Source: Tanytarsus gracilentus
Lineage: Eukaryota > Arthropoda > Insecta > Diptera > Chironomidae
Assembly: GCA_038502055.1 (NCBI GenBank)
Contig: JAXRKN010000020.1
Location: forward strand, 62,001 to 126,000
Direction of reading: 5' to 3'
DNA length: 64,000 bases
Both the position numbers and the translations under genes were made by a program. This document shows positions 20,221 to 32,580 of this stretch, piece after piece (the first letter of the stretch is position 1; every line of letters begins with the position of its first letter). The notes beneath the pieces were generated by a model that searched no databases, was not told where the DNA came from, and saw only the letters and a list, made by a program, of their open reading frames with translations.

Positions 20221-23200
20221 TTTTTAAAATACTTTTTCTCTCTTTTTGATACTTTTGTCAACAAATACTGTTAAATTTTTTTATTATTATTAAATTAGTT
20301 GATCACTAAACGTTTTTCGGTGGATTCTGAATTCAATAATAAAACCATAAAATTTTTACACTTTGATGAAAATCGTAAAATAAAAGAATTAAAAGTTTTC
20401 AATGAGAAACTTAAAAAACTTTCGAAAAAATAAAATTTTACGAAATTTAAAAATTGTTGAAAAAATTAAGAAATTTTAATTTTTAAAAAGTTTTTCAAAA
20501 TTTTTAGAAATACAATTTTCTTTTTAAAATTCTTATAAAAGTTAAGAAATTTAAATTTTTTATATTTCTTTGAAAACTTTTAATTCTTTTTTTTTGCATA
20601 CAGAAAATTTTCTTTTGTTATCGACAAGAAATGAGAACGAATGAATTTAATTAATTTTATTTATCAAAAGTGCATGAATAATTTTAAAACTTCACTTTAA
20701 GGAATTTCCACGACCGCAATTTAAATTTTTCTACATTTTTTATTAATTATTCATGAAAAATTATCTAATTCGAGCAAGAAAATGAGCAACATTAAAATCA
20801 CTTTTGTATCTTAAAGATTTAAAACAAATAATCTGAGATTTTTAGTTACAAAACTCGTGAAATCATAATTTCCAACTTTTATGACATTTTTAACATCAGC
20901 TTACCAGTTTAGACTCGCATAAGGTGAGTTTTCAGTACATTTCGAGTGACTGCAAAATCAAATTTAAAAATAATACATTTAATTTTTTTAATAGTCGAAA
21001 GTTCAGTAACGATTTTTGGCTTTTTTCATCCCAAATACTTGAAAGTATTAAAAATTTAATGTCACAACTGGTTTGAAAATATTTTAAACTCTTCCTGACA
21101 CCTGAATAAACTATTTAAATGTAAAACACCGTACGTGTCTTGAATAGCACTTGAGCAAATAATAAGTAAGAAATTTTATTTAAATATTGAAAGCTTTTTA
21201 AAGGAAACCAAAAGTTTTTGAAGCTTTACCAAATTTTTAAGATTTACAAAAAATTTCCCAAATTTAATTTAAAATTTTTTTGTGATAAATTTGAAAGTTA
21301 ATTAATTACTTCAAAATTTACTAATTTGAAATAATTTTTAAAAATTGATTCAATTTTTGTTTTTTAATAATTTAAAATTTTTTTCCTAGATTTTCTATAA
21401 AAATTTCCCACGCAACGCAACAGAAAAAATTTCCACCGATCAACAAAAAATTCACTTTTTTTTTCAAAATATTCACACACGATTTTTTCTCGTTCCTTTC
21501 ACGCTCGTTTCGGTTTAGCAACTAATGCTTCTCGCTACTCGTCACATCCAATTAAATACATTTTTTTTTCACTCGACACATTCACTCTTCCTTTCGTTGT
21601 GTTACAAGCAAAACTTTACGATTGACATTAAGCTCGGCTGATATTCAAATTGTGTGCACTTTTTTTAATTAGTTGGTAAATGAATTTATGCAAGTTGTGA
21701 TAAGAAAAAAAAGAAGAATAAGAAGGAAAATTAATGAGAAATTTGATATTTATTGAAGAATGTTTGAATTAGAATTTTAAAGGATAGAAAAATTTAATGG
21801 AATTTTTTAAAATTTTCTTAATTTTATTTTTATCACAAAATTTAGAGTCATGAAAAAATTAATTTATTTTTCTTAATAAAAATTTTCTTAATTTTATTGT
21901 GATTTCATAAATTTAATTTTTTCTTAGAAAATTCATTAAAAATTATAAAATAATTATTTTTATTACAAATATTGAAGTCATGAAATTTTTTTTTAAATTC
22001 TCAAAAGTGCAAAAACCCCCAAAAAAATTATTCACGGCATACTGGCGGAAGATTAATTTAATAAATTCAAATTAACTACAATGAACGTGAGTAAAGCACT
22101 AAACTTGAAAAAACCAGCGACAATAATAAAAAAATATTTTGTTCATAAATGGGTAATTTTCGCAAATATAAAAATAGATATTGCGCCTGGATTGAAGCGA
22201 GAAAATTAGGCTTGAAGGTTGAATTTATGCTTAATCAAATTTATGACTCTGCTTCTAATAATTTTGAATGATAAAATGTCATTTTCATCATAAAAGAGCT
22301 TTGACGTAGAAATTTAATAAATTTTTAGCTTTAAAAAGTTGTCAATAATTTTTTTAGCATGTGTTAAGATGTGAAAAAAAATTTAATAATATTTTTATAG
22401 TAAATTAAATTGTTGTCGAAAATTATTCACAGTCGATGAGTAATCAAAAAACTAAGTGTAAAAATTTATTTTTAACTTTCACACCTTTTTTTTTAAATTT
22501 CACACCTTTTAAAAATTTGAGGGAATTTTTTTTAAATTTTTAAAATCAAATCAATTAATTGTAAATTGACTTAATAACTCAAACTGTGATTCACTGAGTG
22601 ACTAATGAAGGTTGACAGTTTTTGCACGTGAGACGAATTTTAAATTTAATTTATTTTTAATTTACTCAACTGTTGAATTTTAAATTTTATTTTCTTATAA
22701 AATGTTAAAAAATTTAGTATAAAAAAGTAGAAAATAATTTTTTTACAGACAAAATTATTCTTAAAATTTGGTGCACCATGAAAATTGACTAAATATTAAA
22801 AAATATTTCGCAATAATAAAATTATGAGAAAAAGAAGTAGAAAAAAATTTTATCCAGCCAAAATTATCCTTAAAAATCACAAAGAAACTCAACACATTTC
22901 TAAAAATAATTCTCGATAAAAAATATTTTTAAATTTTTCCCAGAACTTCTTCACATCCATAAAAAATAAATAAATTTTTTTCTTAACCACCAAAAAAACC
23001 ATTTAAGCAAGTCTCGTCAAGAAAAAAAAAAATATTTGATCAACTCGGGAATCCCCTCAAGAAGTGAAACATTCAATCGCATCTAGAATAAAATAAATTG
23101 TGAGAATTCCGATTGCGCAATAAAATTTTCTGCTTATTTTCCAAGCAATTAATTTTCGCCGCTCACTTTTTCGGCTTGGGAATTTTGAGATGTAATAATT

Positions 23201-26200
23201 TTTTGAGTTTTAATTGCGTGATTTTAAATCATGTTGAGGTAGGTCATGAATTAAGTGTCAAGTTATAAATTTAAAATTTATTTTCCTCCCATACAAAAAT
23301 AATTTTGATTTTTTGAAATATGATTTTTTTTTGGGAAATTCCTCAAATTTTTGTTTTCATCTTAATCTTGAAAATAAAATCTCTGAGTTCAATGATTTTT
23401 CAATTTTCGAGAGCTTCTTATGCAACACCGAAATATTTTTATCGCTTTTAAAGAATTAAATAATAATCAATTGCACTTAAATAACGTGCTTGACTTTCTT
23501 TATCAAATCATAAATTAAATTTCAATGACCTTCTTGGGCGTTCAAAATCAATCACCATGAAAACTTCACTCAATGATCAAAACTTCAATTTCAAGTGCAC
23601 AAAAAATTTCGATAAGAAGAGAAGATAAAAATTGTATTTTTAATTGAGTCGCAGCTGTTTTTATCTTCCAGCAATTAAAAATCGGCAAACGCATTTAATT
23701 GCCACCAAAAACAAATAAAGATAAAGAAAATTACTCGATTTGTCCTAGTAACGAAAATTTTGTGATAAGATAAAAAAAAATTATTCGGTCAACAAATTGC
23801 GCTTAATTGAGGAAAAATTAGATTAGGAATTTTTGAGATTAATTTGCGGTTTTGTGAAAATTAGCACAGATAAAAAATTTGAGGACATTTCGCTGAGAAG
23901 TTTTTATTTTTTAAAAATTTAATAGTTAATTTATTTTATTGCATTTTAATTTTTAAATTTGGGTAAAATTGTCCAATGGGCAAAATGTTGTAACCCCTTG
24001 AAAAAATTTCGAATGCTTGCCATTGAAAATTTTATCCATTTTTTATATTTTCCACAAATTTAAATTTTTGGGTAAAATTGTCCAATGGGCAAAATGTCCC
24101 AACCCTTTTTAAAATTCTTATTCCATCATTTTCTTTCCTCTTTATTCACTGATCCATATCAAATTTTAAATTCTCAATATTTATCTCCACAACATCGCAA
24201 CAAGCAGCTGTGCAATTGCAAATGATTTTTTTCATGATTTTTGATCATTTCCGAACGAGTAATTTTTTCACACATGCCGCAGACTTCAAAAATCTTCCAT
24301 TGTTCATTCATTCTTAAATTTGAGAATTGTTGCAATTTTTTTCTCATAATTAAGCAAAATTTTGTTCTAGGTAGTAAAATGTCGTGAGTTCGTGAAGTTG
24401 AAATAAAACCTTGACTCTGTTTTCAAGTCGTGTACAATTTTAAAGTTTGATCTTTTGATAATTTTCTTGTAACATTTTGGAATTCCCTAATTGAAAATGT
24501 TGTTTGGAAAATCCACAACATTCAACATTGGACATTGGAGGCTCGACTTCTCGGTAATTTTTTTCTCGCTCTTTCTTGTACCAGTTTGATGTTGAAACGT
24601 CACGCGATGCAATTTATCGTCGAAGGCTGTCTGCAGGTTGTTAAAAGTGTGAGAGAAACTTCACGTCATAATTGTGATATTAATTAAGATTTATGGAGTC
24701 AATTAAAGTGAGGTAAGAAGATGAATAAAAGTGGGTGTTTTAGTTTGTAGGTAAAATGTCCTGACACCCAAAAATAAATGGAAAATTTAAAATTTCGCAT
24801 TAAAAATTCTCAAAACCCCAAAAACAATTCTCGACTCGCATCAAACTTCAATCCATCACAGTTCAGATTTTAATTTCTCATTAAATCATAAAATTCCCCA
24901 ATTCTGATCTATTTCAATCCCACCAAGGTCAGACTTAAGTTCAAATTCGCAACCAACACGAAAATTCCCTCAATCTTGAAGTTAAATTAAAAAAAAATTG
25001 GCACGACGACCTTCACGGTATTTTTTTCTGCAATCTCAAGACGGTGAGAAAAAGTTGATTGAATTGTCACTGCTGACGGAAATGGAAGTGTAAAAATGAT
25101 CTTTTTCTATCACTTTCCATTTCAATTTATGCGCAATTAAATGTTTTTTTCTTGTATTGTGACAAATGGCTTTGGATGAGGCGATGGGTGTGTGTGAGGT
25201 ATCAGTAAATGGATGACGATTGAGAATGGAATGCAAGCCCGCATGTGTTTTTAATTTAAATTGCTTTGAAGGGTTGAAGAATTTAAATTTAATTATTGTG
25301 GGAATGAAAAAATTTAGAAGATTTTTTAATGAAAAATTTTGTTAGAAAAAATATGCGGAAATTTTTTTAGCTATTTTTTAAATATTAATAAAATAAAAAC
25401 CGAGAAAAATTACAAAAATTGATTTTCTAATTTCTATCTAATTTTTTGTCTAATTTTGAAATTTTTCATTAATTTTTCGATTGCTATTAAATTTTTTTCA
25501 ACCCACAATTGAGATTAGAAAAGTTTTTTCTTAGTATTTTTTTACAATTTAATTGTTGATAAGATTTTTTACTTTTTTGTTGCTTAACTGTGAGATTTTT
25601 TTATTTTTTTAATTTATTGCAGCACAAGTTGAATTTTAATGAAAATAATTTTAATTATGATCTTCGATAAGCACCGCGAAAAAATTTAATTCAATCTAGA
25701 ACGAATCATGAAAATTTTAATTAAAGCAATTAAGAGAAAATAAATCTTTAAATTAAAAAATTAAATATTTTTAAAAAATTTTAAATCATTTAATTTTTAT
25801 ATATTTTTTTTCACTCATCCCAGATTTTTTCTTGCACACTCAGCTGAACGACATGCATGACCTTCACTGACTCGACACACCTCCACAATCACTTATCAGC
25901 CAAACTTCTTGTTCTAATTTTTATTAATTTCAAACAATAATTTTTTATAAAATTTTTAAGCTTCAAAATCGACAAAAAATAATTCTCAGAAAATTTCCAA
26001 TTAACTTCGCAAACTTATTACTCAACACGGCAACCGCAATTTTTTACACAATCCCCGAAAAAAAACTTCGCAAACACGATTTGATAATTACATAAAAAAG
26101 GCAGATCTCAACAATTGCGGCCTAAAAATTCTCAATCGATTCAGAAACATTTCTTGCGATAAAGAAGAAAAATTTTCATTTTGCAAAAGCACGCAAAAAA

Positions 26201-28216
26201 AGTTTACAAGTCGTCTTACAAGCGCGGCTGTTGATCAACTGAATTTCGTGAACAGCTGAGCTTGAACATTTTATGAGCGAAATTGAGAGCGAGAGAGTTG
26301 AAAATATTTTTTTGTTGTTGTTGAGAAAAAAGAGAATTTTAAAATTTGAGAGGAGAAAAACGTGGTTTTAGTGACGTCATGGATTTTAAGTTGTAGAATG
26401 ACAAAATTTTGGTTTTTTAGATTTTTTAATATTTCATTTAAATCCAAAATGCTTTAATAAAATTTCAATGAATAAAAACCCAACTTAAATTTAAATTTAA
26501 AAAAATCTAAAATATTAAAAATCCACATGTTCCCACCCTTTGCTCTTGACTCAGCAAAATTTCCTTTTTAATAATTCAACTTTTTTTAAATTAATTCCAA
26601 GTCAATCCTAATTAAATTCCTACAGTAAAAACACAATTTTATCGTCTTTAATTCCAACTTTTTATCTCTTCATTTCGTCAGCCGACAAAGTTTAAATTAC
26701 TCACATTTTCTCAAATACGAAGAAAAATTGTTCCGTCACAAAGACACTGGACGTGCCTCCAAACGAATACAAATGCAAATCTTGTACACGCCGCAGCCAC
26801 ATGGAGGTGTCAAATTGTTTAGGTAAAACGCAGTGAATTGTTTACAGAAGCGATGCGCTCGTGGCAGTTTTTTTTATAGAAATTTAAAGGTGCAAAATTT
26901 GCGATTGTTGAAATACGATTAAAAAATTTAAATCAGTAATTTTTTATTTTTGGATCATTTTAAAATGTTCTTTAATATTTTTAAATTTATATTTAAATTA
27001 ATCTGTCGAGAATTATTTTTCCATCACACTTAATAATCGGCAACGTAAAAAGATCATCATTATAAATCACATAAATAGACTTTCTCGTTCATGATGACAA
27101 AAAGGTCAAATAAATTTTTGTTTAAATTAATTTTGATTGTTTCAAATTTGAATGATTTGTGGGTGTTTGACGTTTGAGTGAAAAAAGTTGATAAGTGAAA
27201 TTTAGATTCGGGAAATACGCAATTAAAAGTTTTAAGTAGAAAATTAACGTTGATGAATGAAATGAAAAATTTTGGGTTAAAGAATCAAGGATGGGGACAC
27301 TTGGATTTTTTAATTGAGGTAAAAAAAATTTAAAATTTATTTACTTAATTTTCTTAAGAATTTTTTTGGAGTGAATAAAAATTTTATTAGTTACGCAATT
27401 TTTTTTCGCCAAAATTGATAAGATAAAATTTGGTATTTTTTTCATTTCCTACACACTTAATTTGTCAACCTTCGTTTTAATTTTTCTTATCTTTAGAAAC
27501 ATTTTTTATGTTCTTTCCATCCTCCTCAACCCATTCTTACTTAACCCTAAATTGAAACATTAAATTTTCATTCATCCAAAAACGTTTTTTTATCTTTTTT
27601 TCGACTCACATTGCATGTGACGCACAACACAAAATGAAAACGAAACTCTCGTGACTGAGAAGAAAAAAACGCAGGACGATCATCAACTGACTGACCTTCA
27701 TGTGATATTGGAAAAAGTCGAAGTAAAATTCTTTTTTATCGTTACTGAACTTTCGGGGAAATTTAAAAGAGAAAAATTTCAGAAATTGAAGGAGAAAAAT
27801 TTAAAGTGTTTAAAATTTGAGAAAGTTTAGAAATTTTAAGGAATTTATGAATTTTTTGTAATAAAACTTTTAAATAAATTTTAAAATTTAGACATTTTTA
27901 AAAAAGTTTAAAGATTTTTTAAAATGAAAATTTAATAAAATTTTAATTTTAAAGAAAATTTTCAAAAAATTAAAAAAAATTACAAAAATTTAAAGAAAAT
28001 TTACAAAAATTTAAAGAAAATTTACAAAAATTTTTAAATTTGAACACAAATAAAAATTTTAAGAACAAATTTTAAAAATCTTTAAACAAAAAATAGAAAC
28101 AATTTTAATTACAAAACATTAAGTTAAAAATTACAAAAATTTACCTTAAAAATTTCTGAATTGTTTTTTCAAACTTTACACAAATTTAACTCCAACAAAT
28201 TCTTCGCTCAACTCAC
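20221..28216 (-). other. Non-coding DNA upstream of trehalase (possible long first intron)
   Basis: No coding region can be supported here. If the exon at 28217-28236 is real, the whole stretch is a trehalase intron of about 8.5 kb. It includes short CT-rich and regulatory-looking patches (21.48-21.66 kb, 26.2 kb) and a TGACGTCA at 26372-26379. A paired direct repeat lies at 23.96-24.11 kb. Confidence 0.45.
23961..24105 (+). repeat. Direct repeat pair of the dispersed GGGTAAAATTGTCC motif
   Basis: GGGTAAAATTGTCCAATGGG followed by CAAAATGT and AACCC occurs at 23961-23998 and again at 24070-24105, about 109 bases apart and nearly identical over 36 bases. A shorter relative (GGTAAAATGTCCTGACACCC) lies at 24751-24770. 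Confidence 0.7.
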
Positions 28217-28236
28217 CTGTCTTCGACCGATGTCAT
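28217..28236 (-). other. Treh: Candidate distal first exon of trehalase (cytosolic form)
   Basis: Minus-strand ATG at 28236 codes MTSVED plus AG, directly followed by a perfect donor (ACAG|GTGAGT). It ends in the same phase and with the same two bases as the secreted first exon, so splicing to 19748 gives ...EDSEIYCHG without a signal peptide. No other minus-strand gene lies between this exon and trehalase to use the donor. Confidence 0.5.
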
Positions 28237-28399
28237 TTTTATTCTCTCCCAATATTTTACTGTTTTATGAACTTTTCTCTCTTTTATCGAATGGCTAAAA
28301 AACCTCGCACAACACAAAATTCTTCTTTGGCTAATTTCGTATTTTTTTTCTTTTCTTTCAATGCGATTTTTGAGTTGTTACGTTGATCGAACGGACGCG

Positions 28400-28437
28400 A
28401 ATGAAGTGAATTTGAGCTTTAGCTTTAACTTTTTATA
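28400..28437 (-). promoter_or_regulatory. Putative TATA promoter for the distal exon
   Basis: On the minus strand TATAAA is at 28437-28432, followed about 30 bases later by a CG-containing stretch (CATTCGCGTCCGTTCG) typical of a 5'UTR start. It lies about 170-200 bases before the ATG at 28236. No TCAGT initiator is present. Confidence 0.35.
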
Positions 28438-30656
28438 TCTCCACTTTTTTCACTCTAAATTGTTAATTTTCTCATTAGATTATTAAATGGCACAGAAAGG
28501 CACTAATTGAAGGCTTTCTAATGGAGAATTCGAGTGAGAAAATTTGTGTTCGTTTGATATTCAACCGCGACTAACTGACGACTGCCAAAAATCCGCTCTC
28601 GTATACGAAAAAAAGTTTTTTATGTGCTATACAATGTGTGTAGAGGCAGAATAACTACTCGTGAGCATACGATAAAAATAATTTATCAAGAAAAAAGAGA
28701 GAAAATGAGCGAAATTTTGATGAATTTTTTGAGAGCGAGAGAGAAAAATGTCGAAAAGGGTTTTTTGGTTGCTACGCGTGAAAAAATTCAATGTCAAGAT
28801 TAAATTAACAATTAATTGAATGAATTTAAGCAAAATTAATTAATTGAATTATTTTAATTTTTTTAAAGATTTGTGGCCAAAATTTTTTAAAAAATTCAAA
28901 CGTAAAATTTTTGGTTTAAAAATTTAACCTAAAAATATTTCAAGGTGACTGAACTTTTGCTATTTTGTTTAAATTTCAATCAAATCACCAGATGTTCTCA
29001 CTTGGCATCGATACTCGTGGATTTAATTTAGTTTAAAGTGGCAACAATTAAACTATTTTAGAGTCGAGTTGATTCTTATTTTTTTTCGCTGTCAGTCGAT
29101 AAATAAATTGAGTCATTTTGCATCCACGTGTGAAAAATAAGCGAACTAACAAAATGCACAGAAGAAACGCCGCAATTGATAAAAAGGGTGGGAAACTTTG
29201 GTGGTAAATTTCAAAAATTTAAATTTGTAAATTGAATTTTTAATTTTTATTATTCAAATTTTAAAATTTATTTTATTAAGTTTTAAATTTTTTTTATTAA
29301 ACTTAAAATTTTTATAAGTTTTTCAATTGAAATTGAATTTTTTTTATTAAATTTTCAAAACAATTTAAAAATAAATATTTTTTAATTTTTTAAAAAATTT
29401 TTTTTTCAAAATTTTTTTAATTTCTAAGAATTTTTTTCAAAATTGTTAATTTCTCAATAATTTTTTATTCCTCATCGCACTTAGCAACCACAAACACTGT
29501 TAAAAGTTCTTCCATCAACAACAAAAAACTTTTCTCGTCCCGTATTTTTTTACTCGCACGTGCTTTAAAATTTTAACGTAAACATAAATAACTTTTGCAC
29601 GGTTTGAACTTACTAAAGAACTTCTTTGTTAAATTTTCGTAGAAATTTTTTGTGTGTATTTCTTGATTTTACTGACGTAAAACTTTTAACTTGTGGATGT
29701 GTAAAATTTTTATATGAAACTCAACGCAGACATTTCACTGAACTTATAATTTTTTTGCTGATTCCTTGAGTTATTGTTTCGTAACAAAATATCCGAGTTG
29801 AACTAGTTTAAACCACTTTCAAGTTGACAACTGTCAAGCGATCTTGTTTCAGTTCTGAGAGAAAGTTGAATTTTTTTCTGAAATTGCGAAGGACTTTTTG
29901 TGCTTTTGTCTGAAGAGAATTTTAAGATGAATTATTTAATTTGATTGAGCTAAGTTTTTTTAATAAATTGAGATTACATTTTGATCTAAAATTCATTTAT
30001 TATAAAATTAATTTTCTTTTAACATTAAATTTTCTCATAAAATTAAATTTCAATAAAAAAAAATTAATTTCAGACATCAAAAAATTATTTCAAACCTGCA
30101 AATCTAATCAAAAACTAATTTACGCTTTTTTCATGGTGTAATCAAAAAACAAATAATCAAAACCTCGAACTATTTCGTTTATGATGATTCAGTTTGTTGG
30201 GGGTGTGTCAGTGTGTACACAATAAAGTATGAAATAATCACATTTTTACTATTTAAAGTTATCAGCAATAAATTTGGAATTTAATTAAAAATTGAATGAA
30301 TTAAAAATTTGCAGTGAATGACTTTAAAATTGCAAATAGAAAATTTTTTGTTGATTTGAAAGTTTTGCGAAAAAAAATGTGAAAAATTAAATAAAAATAT
30401 TGAAATTTTATATATAAAAGAAGTATGAATAAAAAATTACGTTGACTGCTTTCCTACTTGTGTTTAAAGTTGCACATTAAAAGTTGACAATTCTTCACTT
30501 TGAGCATCGCTGATCAGATTTTGTGTTTTTGCTGTTGACATTTTCTTGCAATACTTTTAATAAAATTCATCATCCTCAATCGGCGTAAGCGGAGTCTTTC
30601 CTGTTCTAAATTTAAATGTGTGAGAAAATTTTCTCGAAACGAGCTGAAGTTTGAAT
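28438..30656. other. Intergenic region without a supported gene
   Basis: AT-rich DNA. It holds a TTGACAACTGTCAA palindrome near 29824 and a minus-strand last-exon-like stretch at 30557-30605 (see findings). I see no complete gene. Confidence 0.4.
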
Positions 30657-30662
30657 TTTATT
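30657..30662 (-). terminator. Poly(A) signal of the LRR gene
   Basis: AATAAA on the minus strand, 34-39 bases after the stop codon of the single-exon LRR gene. Confidence 0.6.
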
Positions 30663-30695
30663 GTGACAATTTTTTGCCAAAATATTTTTTTAACA

Positions 30696-31319
30696 TCAAA
30701 TGATTAAAAATTTGTCAGAAAAAAATTCAAAATTCAGCTCATTTGGAAAAAAAATCATCGCCGTACTTCTCAAAAAGTAATCACTTTCATCTGTGCACGG
30801 ATTATCAGAAAAGTCAATGTACTTAAGTTTCGTCAATCCATCAAAAGCGTCGAAAAAAATTTGTTTGATTTGATTATTGTGTAAGTGAATTATGGTGAGA
30901 TTTTTATTGTAAATAAATAAATTTGATTCCAGCACCTCGATTTCGTTAAAAGGAACCGAAAATTTAATCAAATTTCCTCCAAATTCTTTTAAATCGTTTT
31001 TTGTGATTTCTTTTAAATTTCCATTGTTGATTTGAATGTAGGCGATGTTTTTGAAGAATTTAGTTAGTCCACGTGGAAAATATTCGACGGGTTTTTCATT
31101 CGAATAAAACTGCGTCACATCATCGTTAGAGTTTCCACTTGAATGAATGCCACGAACTTCGGTTACTTCACGATTATCTTCTGATTTTACAAAAAATGAT
31201 TGTTTCACCATACAAAAATAGTCCTCATTTGATGATCCATAAGAGCAATCGACCACGACACTTTCACCTTTGTCACAATAAATAATCAAGATAAAAAATA
31301 AATTCACGAAAATCTTCAT
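30696..31319 (-). CDS. Small secreted leucine-rich-repeat protein
   Basis: Single exon, 207 aa. A signal peptide (MKIFVNLFFILIIYC) is followed by a Cys-containing N-cap (VVVDCSYG...YFCMVKQ) as in insect extracellular LRR proteins. Then come about four degenerate LRRs from residue 90 on: FFKNIAYIQINNGNLKEI, LIKFSVPFNEIEVL, LTIIHLHNNQIKQI and LKYIDFSDNPC. The repeats end with the NPC of a C-terminal cap and a short tail. No transmembrane segment follows, so it should be secreted. Such intronless short LRR genes form large lineage-specific families in midges and mosquitoes, and the ligand is unknown. The start is the first Met of the frame and gives the signal peptide. Confidence 0.8.
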   Translation of the reverse strand: MKIFVNLFFILIIYCDKGESVVVDCSYGSSNEDYFCMVKQSFFVKSEDNREVTEVRGIHSSGNSNDDVTQFYSNEKPVEYFPRGLTKFFKNIAYIQINNGNLKEITKNDLKEFGGNLIKFSVPFNEIEVLESNLFIYNKNLTIIHLHNNQIKQIFFDAFDGLTKLKYIDFSDNPCTDESDYFLRSTAMIFFPNELNFEFFSDKFLII

Positions 31320-32580
31320 TGTTAAGAAAAGTTCAAACTAAAATAAAAAATTTCAACTAAAGCTCGACACGTCTGAAAAGATTGACTCGCAAAAACAAAA
31401 TGATGAGACTAAATTTCAACGAATCGAGAACGACGAAATATAATTTTATGAGTATTTGTCATCGTATGAGGTTTTATTCAATTTGCAAGAATTCAAATTC
31501 ACTTTGCAAATTATTTCATGAACCGAAAATTTATTTCTACGGTCACAATAACAGATTCCTCATCTCTCGCACGTCATTCAACATATTTTTAATTAAAATC
31601 ATTTTCTTCTTTTTAAATCCCTTAAAATTCGATCTTGCATCGCAAATCAATTAAAGCAAAAAAATCCCGAAATTAGCGAAATCTCTAATGAATCACCGAA
31701 ACTAATAAGATTTAATTTTTTTCCTTTACGTCAGTAACTGACCTACATCAAGAAGCATCGAAAAAAAGAAGTCGGATTGAAAAAAAAAAGATCAAAGTTT
31801 AGTTGTCGAATAAGTACGATGAACTTGTAAGAATTCTGGCAACAATTGAATTTTTAATGAATTAAAGAAAAGTAACTGAATCTTTTACGCATGCTGAAGG
31901 AGAAAAAAAAATAGTTTTTGAGGCTTCTCATTAGTAGGACACGAAGGTTAGTGGGATAAACAGGAAAGTTTTTACGAATAAAAGGTCAAATTTAACAAAA
32001 GAAATTAGTCAGCGAAAAAAACACAGAAAGGGTTGAGAACCTGTGGTAAAATTTGAATTTAAATTTAAATTAATTTTTTCCATTAATTTTTTATTGTTTT
32101 TAATTTCTATTAAAATTAATGAATTTTTTTTTAATTTCTATAAATAAATTGAATAAAATTCAAAGGCGGAGCTAAAGTTCTTGTTATTATTTTATTATAC
32201 CTGACTTTTTAATGTTATTCCATCGATCAAACTCAGTTTAATTCACTCCAAACTAAGTTCAAAGTTTTACACAACAAAATATTTTTTTTCACTTATTTTT
32301 AATTATAATTTTTTCATGACTTTCGATTAAACTAATTGCATTCAGTTTCCTTCATTTTAAAATAATTTACATCGTATTTTTTGTGTAGTTTAAAATTGAG
32401 TTAATCACGCTTGAATTATTATTTATAAATCCAGGGGCAGGAAACTGGCGATATTTAAATTTTTAAACCATAATGGAAAGTTTGCGATATTTTAAAGTCT
32501 TTCAAAAAATTGTAATAATATTTTTCAGGTTGTTTTTAACACTTTTTACATTTTATTATTGTGCTAATTTTTATTTTGTT
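31320..32580. other. Intergenic region between the LRR and acyltransferase genes
   Basis: AT-rich. A 90-codon + strand frame at 31382 is low in complexity and antisense to the LRR upstream region. No gene is supported. Confidence 0.4.

Noticed and set aside
20221..30656. Search for further genes in the 10-kb gap
   Set aside because: Only short unsupported frames were found. The single convincing coding signal is the 20-base candidate trehalase exon.
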